From Hexactinellida sp. DTS-2022 (taxonomy: Eukaryota; Porifera; Hexactinellida), in NCBI GenBank assembly GCA_028753945.1, contig JAPNXP010000001.1, positions 17,412,501 through 17,476,500 on the forward strand: a DNA stretch of 64,000 bases, given 5' to 3'. This document shows, piece after piece, positions 56,651-64,000 of this stretch (positions within the stretch are counted from its first letter, which is position 1; each line of letters opens with the position of its first letter). Under the pieces are notes generated by a model. That model was given only the letters and a program-made list of their open reading frames with translations, made no database searches and was not told the DNA's origin. A program made the translations under genes and the position numbers.

Positions 56651-59600
56651 ATGAAATACATAGTAGTATTCGTCCTCTGCTTATTAGCATTAACTAATGC
56701 GAAGCTCTTTTTTGATGCGAATATTGTGATCAATGTGGACATGGACAGTGAATGGGAGGATTGGAAACAGACACACAAAAGGATATACGACTCTGAGATT
56801 GAAGAGGAGGCACGGAAGACTATCTGGCTAGATAACCTGGTGTACATACAGACCTTCAACAGCGAGAAACACTCATTTACACTGGGACTGAACCAGTTCT
56901 CAGATCTGGTGAGTCCACTAATTACATTAATTACGTCATTCTCTATAATGTATTGATATACTATGTATATAGAATATTCAGGAAATAATTACTACATATT
57001 CCGCTTAATTGTGGGACACGTTGTTTCAGCAGTCTATGTGCAGTGTTTTTTTAAGGCAAATTAGAGGCCCAAAATGGGCTTCTAATTTTTCTCAATGGGC
57101 CTCTAATTTTAACGTGCTAAGTACTCAATATCATGAAATGTAGAGTGAGGGTCTCTAATTGTTGGTAGGGCCCTCTAAGCAAATCCTTAAAAAAAACACT
57201 GACTATGTGCATTGCATATTAAACGGAGTCGAATGTCTAAGAATAAATTTTCCTGTAAAATTATCAAGAAAATCTTAATTTGTTCTGTAGAAGCGTTAAA
57301 TAAAACATACTATAGTCGTAATAGCATAGCAAGGCATATTAATTAATATATTTTATAGATAATTATTCAAAATAATATATAATAACTTTATTGGCCATTA
57401 AAGTAGAGTAGGAAATAGTAAACACGTACGTGTATATTAAGAGTTTAATTGGACTACACTTTCAATACCTAAGGATTAAATATTGGATAACTAACTGTAT
57501 CAATAGACTAACAAAGAGTTCAGGGAAATTTACTTGGGCTACGACTTCGAACAGAGTCTACGGACTAGGAACGGGACTCTGCACGAAATGAGTGGTATGC
57601 CACTTGCTGACACTGTGGACTGGAGAACAAAGGGAGCTGTGACACCTGTGAAGAATCAGGTTTGTGATTTATACTTATTTGTTATCTTGTATAAATCATT
57701 ACTTTGACCATTTAAGAAAGATAACTATCATTTTAAATAAATACGATTCATATACAGTCGACACTGCTTAATAGAGCCACCTCGGAACCAGGTTGATTTG
57801 ACCCGATTAAGCGGAGAAACCGATTAACCGAAAATAATGTAGGCCAAACTGCAATTCTGTCCTATAAATCCTGTGAAATTTTGACCCGATTAAGCGGGCA
57901 AACCGATTAACCAGTGGCTCTATTAAGCGGAGTTGACTGTATATGTAGTAAATAAATGTATGAATAATAACAAATATCTTATTTCAATTTTAATTAAATC
58001 TTATGATTACTTACTAAATTAATGTTTATTTTTACACTTAAACTATGCAAATGAACAAATTTTTCGTATTATGAGGGAATGTTTATCAAAGTATCCTAAA
58101 ATTGTCTTGGTGATATGAAATTTCATATTATAATATTAAATAAATTAGACATACCCAAGGCTGGATTCGGTAAACCGGTCTGCTAACTATTGGCAGTGTA
58201 TTTGGATTATTTTTGCATAAAGATCTAAATTATGTTAATTTTGTTAGATATAATAATCCTATATCCATTTCCCAAAAGTAAATTTCAGTAAAAACTTTGT
58301 TTATAATTGACTAAATTACGAAATGTGTCAGCTAATGTACTTATTGACTGACAATTTAAAACTGAGTTAACCCCACTTAACCAACCCCACCCTGAGCAAA
58401 CCTGACAACCATCATATAAAATAACATAATATAACCTCGTTAGTACGAACACCAGGCAGGGTTGGGTTCAATTATATTTTTATATTTGATTACAGTTACA
58501 ATTACAACTAGTTTTAATTTGCAATTATAATTACAATTACAATTACAAGCAACTTTAATTTCCAATTATAATTATAATTACAGTTATAATTGGGAATTTA
58601 CTCCCAATTACAATTACAATTACAAATACAAAACTGATGCTATATTCAAATATATCTTCAATATAATTCATATAAAGTTTGTTATCTTAAGTATTATTTG
58701 GATCTACCCTATTAATATGGTGACCAAAACCAATAATGTTAAGAATTAACACATAAGTACGTTAATTGGGATTGCAAGCGAGCTTTAGCCTTTGGGCATA
58801 ACTAAGACGTAATTACAATTGTGTACTCCAATTACAATTACAATTATGTCAATTTTTTTCAATTACAATTACAATTACAATTACGAAGTTTTTCAATAAT
58901 CAATCACAATTACAATTACAATTACAATTATGTACAAAACGTAATTAATTGTAATTAATTAATTACAATTATAATTGAACCCAACCCTGACACCAGGGGA
59001 CCACCAAAATTTGTTGGCCTTAAAGACTGTTTTCTCTTTGTATGTTGGATTTATTATTGTATATAAAAAAATTATATTTTAAGTATTGATGTCACTAAGT
59101 CTTTTCAGGCAGTTATTCTTTTTGCTGATGTACTTTAGCAGTTATTTTCTTTTTTGTTGTTGCACTAATAATAATAATAATTATTATTATTCTTATCCGA
59201 AATTCGTATTAACCGATATCATTTGTATTGAAAAGGCTTTGAAGGGGACATAAATAGTGTTAGTATTAACCGTGTTCGTAGTTGACGAGGTTTTACTACA
59301 GTATATACAAGTTTGTCAGAGAACGATCAATTTATACGAACTATTAAGAATTTAAGAACAAAGAGCACTTAGAACTAGGAACCTTTATAACTTAAAATAC
59401 AAAGGAGTATTTTATTTCGAAAAAATGAAACCCTAAATTACCAGGTAACACATAACAAGTGGTCCTCTAAAACAGGATCCAAACTGGTGGCAGATTAAAG
59501 ATTGGTAATGATATAAATGGTTAATATTTAATGTAATTCTTATAAAATTAATTAAAGTATATATCTTAGTATACGAGGCATGGAGTCCGATAGTTTTCAA

Positions 59601-61128
59601 AATGTTTAAATCCTAGCATTTGCCTACTGCAAAAGATTTAAGCCCTTTGGTTCTTTTAAAAAAGGCTTAAACCTTTTACATCTGGTCGCATGCCTCTTAG
59701 TCACTATATGTATGTAATGTATATGTCGCAGTGTTTCATACAGGATTTGCTTGCAAGGGTCTGGGGTATGTAAATTCTTAAGGGAGCATAGATTAAAACT
59801 TCGTTAAGTTTAAGTGGTTTTTCTTCCCGTATGAAACCCTGTATCGGTATATAGGAAAAATGTGGATCCTGCTGGGCATTTAGTGCTACAGGAAGTCTGG
59901 AGGGCCAACACTTCCTTAAGACTGGAAACCTTGTGTCATTGTCAGAGCAGCAGCTAATAGACTGTTCCAAAAAGTATGGAAATCATGGCTGCAAAGGTGG
60001 ACTGATGGATCTCGCATTCAAGTATTTCGAAATATTCCCAGATGAAACTGAGAGAGACTATCCTTACAAAGCTAAGGTACATATTGACACATCTTATATG
60101 TGTAATTATTGGTTTAACCAATTGGGAATATTATCTACTTTAATAAGAATTTAAGGAAATTCAAGGTGGCATATTTCCTAAAATGATGAAAATTGTGTGA
60201 ATAGAACAACATACGTAGTATAGACTATTGATCTTTCGAAATATGCAATAAACCCTTCAAATAGTATACATTCTTTTTTCAAAAGTTTGTGTCCAGGCTT
60301 AAACCAAACTATAATTAACTAAATTTGTTTTAAAAATAACATTATAAAATTATTCAATATTATATACACTCAAATAAATCTTGTACATCCCATTTACTTC
60401 TCAAAAGGGGAAAAATTATAGGAAGAATTTCCTATAATTCTTGTCTCTGATTCATATTAGAAACACATAGTTAAAAGTAATAATAGTTGATTGTACAGTG
60501 GATGCCGGTTATATGAACATCGTCGGGAACTGCATATAATGTTCTTATAACCGACATGTTCCTATAACCGGCATAAATGATATAGGGTATATGGCAACCG
60601 CTTTCCGGTAGAGTGTTCTTATATCCGGGATGTTCTTATAACCGGTGTTCTTGTTACAAATACTGTATTACAAATATAAATTCAATAACCCAATAATTTA
60701 TAAGGACACATTCAAATTGTAGCTATAACTGAAATTAATAATCTGTCCTACGTATTTAGGACGGGGAATGCAGATATGAAGAAAGCCGTGGAGTTGTCGG
60801 AGACAACTCCTATCGCGATGTACCTCGAGGCAGCACTGCTGGGCTCGAGGATGCAGTGCAGAGTGTGGGACCTATCTCGGTGGCAATGGATGCTGGCCAC
60901 AGGTCATTCCAGTCCTACCATAGTGGAATATACGAGGATCCCGCATGCTCATCCTCTAGACTAGACCATGGAGTGCTCGTTGTTGGCTACGGTAGCGAGG
61001 ATGGAACAGATTACTGGGTGGTGAAGAACAGCTGGGGAGATATGTGGGGCATGGGAGGTTACTTCTATATAGAGAAAGGTAGGAACATGTGTGGTATCGC
61101 CACCCAGGCCAGCTACCCCATCGTGTAG
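56651..61128 (+). CDS. Cathepsin L-like cysteine protease, 333 aa
   Basis: Exons 56651-56908, 57507-57659, 59855-60076 and 60760-61128, all phase 0 with GT-AG ends. Intron positions match the upstream Ser paralogue exactly, and exon 3 is 222 nt in both, which shows tandem duplication. Signal peptide [17 protein letters not shown]. Propeptide [20 protein letters not shown] and GLNQFSD. The mature domain begins near [11 protein letters not shown]. The catalytic stretch [18 protein letters not shown] has the nucleophile Cys143 (TGC 59870-59872), His281 ([10 protein letters not shown]) and Asn301 (VKNSWG). It should be an active papain-family endopeptidase of lysosomes or secretion. Intron 2 (2.2 kb) and the other introns hold several MITEs. 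An AATAAA lies at 61321-61326, about 190 bp past the stop. Confidence 0.93.
57041..57201. mobile_element. MITE in intron 1 of the Cys-cathepsin gene
   Basis: CAGTGTTTTTTTAAGG at the left and CCTTAAAAAAAACACTG at the right. The flanks TCTATGTG and ACTATGTG give an 8-bp duplication with one mismatch. Confidence 0.8.
57755..57939. mobile_element. TA-flanked MITE in intron 2
   Basis: The ends CAGTCGACACTGCTTAATAG and TTAAGCGGAGTTGACTG, followed inward by GAGCCAC and its complement. TA flanks. Internal GACCCGATTAAGCGG units. An end of this family lies beside 9646. Confidence 0.85.
58432..59297. mobile_element. Tigger-like element in intron 2, carrying a nested MITE
   Basis: AACCTCGTTAGTACGAACAC at the left and TAACCGTGTTCGTAGTTGAC, then GAGGTTTTACTA, at the right. 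The terminal CAGTAG is worn. Interrupted by 58457-58989. Confidence 0.65.
58457..58989. mobile_element. hAT-type MITE with AATTAC microsatellite, nested
   Basis: The ends CAGGGTTGGGTTCAATTA and TAATTGAACCCAACCCTG-like sequence have a perfect 8-bp duplication ACACCAGG (58449-58456, 58990-58997). The interior is mostly AATTAC/ATTACA repeats. Confidence 0.9.
60495..60660. mobile_element. MITE remnant in intron 3 of the Cys-cathepsin gene
   Basis: CAGTGGATGCCGGTTATATG after TA at the left and CTTATAACCGGTGTTCTTG at the right, with TTCTTATAACCGG repeated inside. The right terminus is worn. Confidence 0.6.
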
Positions 61129-61434
61129 AGAAACAAACGTTCGATAGTTTCATGTTATGTTAATATTGTATTAGACTAACTCGACTAGCGAGTGTTCCCT
61201 CATTTTGTAGAGACTAGTGTAGTGTATATAGTTTGTATATACCATAACATTGTAATTTGTAACTCATATCTAATTATGTAGTTTATGGGCAACAGCTAGC
61301 CTAGAAATGCGAAAAACATTAAATAAATACTATTAGTAAGGCGTGAGGCAAATACGACATCAAAACCTCTATCATTAGAATAGTTAGAGCTATTTGTAAA
61401 TAGAAATAATTTATAACTTTTAAGCCAAAATGTC

Positions 61435-61720
61435 ATTTGTTTGTTTGTGTCCTTGTATGCTCTTTGTTTGTTTGTTTGTCCGGATTGTATTAAAGTGATG
61501 AGGGAATAGAAAACACATTTGTAATTGATATAGTCTAACTTCCAACTGTCATAAAGGTAAACAAGTAGTTGCTGCTTACGAATTTCGCATTATAAATTTC
61601 TAATAAGGACATATGTTGTTGTTGTTTATAATAACAGGGAAACAAACTATTCAAAAATCAAAATGAATCCAGAAGCCAGCTTCCAACGGGTATTATTGGT
61701 AAACAAGTTAAAACAATGGA
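61435..61720 (+). repeat. Dispersed repeat R2, copy 2
   Basis: Second copy of 26790-27090, starting with TTTG units and GTCCGGATTGTATTAAAGT and ending near CAGCTTCCAACGGGTATTAT. Confidence 0.65.
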
Positions 61721-61833
61721 AATGGTAAAAAGGGATCCTCTACCATTAGTACTTCAAACTATTTAATTGCAATTCACGTCTCTCGATTCTTATAAACAGC
61801 TGTCCAGTTATCGAACATAAATTAGTAATACTG

Positions 61834-61897
61834 TTGGTTCGCGGGGGGATCATCCATGGCGCCATGGATGGTTTCCCCAGGACCAACCGTAGAAGGA
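61834..61897. repeat. Short palindromic repeat
   Basis: CATCCATGGCGCCATGGATG (61851-61870) is a perfect 20-bp palindrome within a longer imperfect hairpin (TTGGTTC...GACCAAC). Confidence 0.7.
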
Positions 61898-61929
61898 GCA
61901 TATGTCGAGACAACACCACTAATCAAGGC

Positions 61930-62200
61930 TGAATTCTGTTAGCCGGCTAACCGTTTAACCGCTGCTAATAGGTTGCAGATTTTATTTGGCCAGTTAACCG
62001 GTCTGTTAAATATTACAGTGTAATTGAACAATAGTTAGTAAAGAATAAAATTATGTTAATTTTATTAGAATGTAATATATCTTATAACAAGTAAATATTA
62101 TGTCAGTAACAACATTGTTTCTAAATTATCTAAATTACGAAGTGTGTCGGTTAATGTATTTATGGGCCGACTCTTGAACTGGTAAAGTTAAATATAAAGT
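61930..62200 (+). repeat. Dispersed repeat R3 (partner at about 58155-58400)
   Basis: GTTAACCGGTCTGTTAAAT, AATAAAATTATGTTAATTTTA and ACGAAGTGTGTCGGTTAATGT correspond to segments within intron 2 of the Cys-cathepsin gene. Non-coding. Confidence 0.55.
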
Positions 62201-62542
62201 GTACTAATTAGTGCTACAAAATAGCTTTGTTGTATTAGTAAATATGTAATATACTTAAGTAATAGTATTTCGCTATGTATAGAACTAATAATTTCATAAG
62301 ATTCTAGAGGAGCATAGTTGAGTTTAATTCCATCGTAGTATAGTACCATTCGATTTTTCAATGAATCTTAGGTACAAGTGGTTTGAACTATGTACTGTAT
62401 AGTAGAGAAAATGTTATAGGTACATTTTTATGGCGAATGAAAATTGACGTGTTCATCCCTCTAGCATCATCTAGAGATAGAAACTAACTCCCATGATAAA
62501 GAGCAAATAATTTTCCATAAATTGGCAATTTATGTTCTCTAG

Positions 62543-62622
62543 CATAGGCGCCGATAGTGCCGATTTGTGCGGGTCCGGACACGCCCAAATTTTAGAGGAA
62601 ATCAAAAGAAATCGGCGCCAAT
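62543..62622. mobile_element. 80-bp MITE, ATAGGCGCCGAT ends
   Basis: ATAGGCGCCGAT and ATCGGCGCCAAT sit between two copies of GTTCTCTAG (62534-62542, 62623-62631). A tiny relative of 44392-44637, with a 9-bp duplication. Confidence 0.75.
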
Positions 62623-63145
62623 GTTCTCTAGAATGGCTGTACTGTCACGATACTTTATACGTTTTGGAGTTTTTATTTGACTGTCAATAGATATTTGACA
62701 ATTCTCAACAAACTTATACACTGATGATAAGTTAAGAATTCTCTGAGATACCTGTAGGTGCCTCAAGAAATCCTAGAAGGGGCCTTCAGAACCGAAAAAA
62801 ATCATAAGTATCATCATTTTGTTAGGTGACTCTGAGTTTGGAAGCTAGCTAGAGTTTAGTTGCATTGAAATCTACGGATCCTATTAGTTGGAACAATTCT
62901 GAGTATTCTTCTGTAATAATTTCAACATTTCTATTGATGAGATTTTGAATTTCCACCATGTTTAAGGTTATTAATGCCATCAAGTTATCGATTGAGCAAG
63001 TTTAGCAAATCGGAATGATTACAGTGCCCTCCCCAATTAGGATGCATCTTCTCTAATGCAGCTTGATAAGAGGTTTCCGCTTGTAACTCGGTTATATTGT
63101 TGGGAGTACCAGATTTTGTTTCCAACATAGGAACAATAATATCAT

Positions 63146-63400
63146 CTATAATAGGATAAATGATTTTGGGAGCATGCATAGCCCATCGATTTTTATCCCA
63201 ATAGGTCGCATGTGCCCCATCTTCATCAGTTGGAAGCCAATATTACAACTGATGAACCTAACTCTGATCCTAACATTAATGTTCTGGTTTCGACCCACCT
63301 CGTAAAATGGTAAAATATATCGGTAGCTATTCGATTGGACCAAGGGTCCTGTCAAGTCCATTCCAACTTAACTGGATCAAGCTGCCACCATTGTGGTCCA
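63146..63400 (-). pseudogene. Retrotransposon integrase-like remnant
   Basis: On the minus strand GMDLTGPLVQSNSYRYIL resembles the start of the integrase core in Ty3/BEL-type retroelements (consensus like DLTGPLPKSNGYKYIL). A shifted frame just upstream gives WQLDPVK, which fits the usual preceding segment. Beyond about 60 residues similarity is lost. No catalytic triad can be traced. Fragment at best. Confidence 0.4.
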
Positions 63401-63415
63401 AGTGATGTCGTCACC

Positions 63416-63476
63416 ACTCAAGGGTTTCGGCCCTCCATAGGCCTCATCAGGAGGACGGTGAGTCCTCTACCCTCGG
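63416..63476 (-). ncRNA. Hammerhead ribozyme, type III, all core bases conserved
   Basis: Read on the minus strand: stem III 5' GGGU, cleavage-site A (complement of 63468), stem I GAGGAC-TCACC-GUCCUC (63467 to 63451), core CUGAUGA (63450-63444), stem II GGCC-UAUGGAG-GGCC (63443-63429), GAAA (63428-63425), then CCC closing stem III (63424-63422), which can extend through CGA/UUG with one G-U pair. The A15.1-U16.1 pair and a UA cleavage site are in place. Predicted to self-cleave between 63468 and 63467. Such ribozymes occur in retrozymes, Penelope-like elements and satellite RNAs. Confidence 0.85.
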
Positions 63477-63724
63477 TACGCTCACTGCAACCGCTGTGTA
63501 GTACCCAGCGACCTGCCACTGTCCTGGCGCATCTACACACCTAGGCCTGCTCACTCTTGCTGTCTACACAGCTCCATCAGCACCTAGACCTCCTGGGAGT
63601 GACAATATGTGCTCTCCCGGATCACACACCGCTGTCATAGTAAGATAGGGGCAGCGTAGTCCCTTCAATATTGGTCTGTCAATAGCCTGACTTGTGCCGC
63701 CCATGTTTTATAATAGTATACTGT

Positions 63725-64000
63725 CAGGGAAATTTTGGTCCCCTTGGAAAATTGGTCCGGGGCCCGGGGGGACCAAAGTTTTCATGGAAATTTGGTCCTT
63801 CTGTGGAAATTTGGTCCCTCTGAGGTTTGTGTTTATTTAGTTACCGTATTTACTATAATAGTAGCCTAGGTGATTTTTCGCCATATTGGGACCCAAAATT
63901 TATATGAATACGCCTGTCACTGGAAAATTGGGCCGAGAAAAATTGATCTGGGACCAATATGTTTATGGAAAATATTCCCCAGGACCAAAATTCCATGGAA
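63725..64000. repeat. TTTGGTCC-rich repeat at the window edge
   Basis: GGAAATTTTGGTCCCCTTGG, GGAAATTTGGTCC (twice) and the inverse GGACCAAAATTCCATGGAA at the very end suggest a MITE-like element with inverted ends. Its right boundary may lie past the window. Confidence 0.5.

Noticed and set aside
63335-63544. Plus-strand 69-residue open frame at 63335-63544.
   Set aside because: It runs antisense through the ribozyme and integrase remnant, with no recognisable domain.

Overview
This window reads as nuclear DNA of an AT-rich animal genome. It has split genes with GT-AG introns, animal-type NACHT receptors with death-fold N-termini, and a dense load of cut-and-paste transposons and MITEs. The best guess is a sponge. 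The reasons are the expanded NLR-type receptors and, above all, a cathepsin L gene with serine in place of the catalytic cysteine, the hallmark of sponge silicateins. This placement is inference; no rRNA or mitochondrial sequence is present to confirm it.

Layout. 1-3.3 kb: repeats, no gene. 3.3-6.7 kb: a decayed Mutator-like transposase interrupted by a hAT-type MITE. 6.1-9.3 kb (minus): NLR-1, an open NACHT receptor whose LRR end runs into the transposase remnant. 9.6-18.2 kb: MITEs and an intact hAT transposon (copy 1, 11641-15296). 18.2-20.8 kb (minus): NLR-3, a NACHT pseudogene holding three different MITEs. 21-24.6 kb: repeats, a perfect 40-bp hairpin and an LRR-EGF pseudogene. 24.7-32.2 kb: three single-exon seven-transmembrane genes with a Frizzled-like layout. 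They share a nearly identical 219-bp block that stands out from diverged flanks. 33.5-33.9 kb: a decayed hammerhead-ribozyme element. 35.8-42.9 kb (minus): NLR-2, broken by a frameshift, a stop codon and a second hAT transposon (38760-42415) that appears identical to copy 1. 42.9-51.2 kb: MITEs, two long foldback elements and tandem repeats. 51.6-54.4 kb and 56.7-61.1 kb: two tandem cathepsin L genes with matching four-exon structures, one with active-site Ser and one with Cys. 61.1-64 kb: repeats, an integrase remnant and a well-formed hammerhead ribozyme on the minus strand.

Working together. The genes that look alive are the two secreted or lysosomal papain-family proteins, the three membrane receptors and the hAT transposase; NLR-1 may be expressed as a truncated protein. 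All three NLR loci are damaged and all three contain or abut transposons. The strongest observations are the Cys-to-Ser cathepsin next to its Cys paralogue, the ribozyme pair, the conversion-like block in the 7TM genes, and the two apparently identical hAT copies with perfect target-site duplications.
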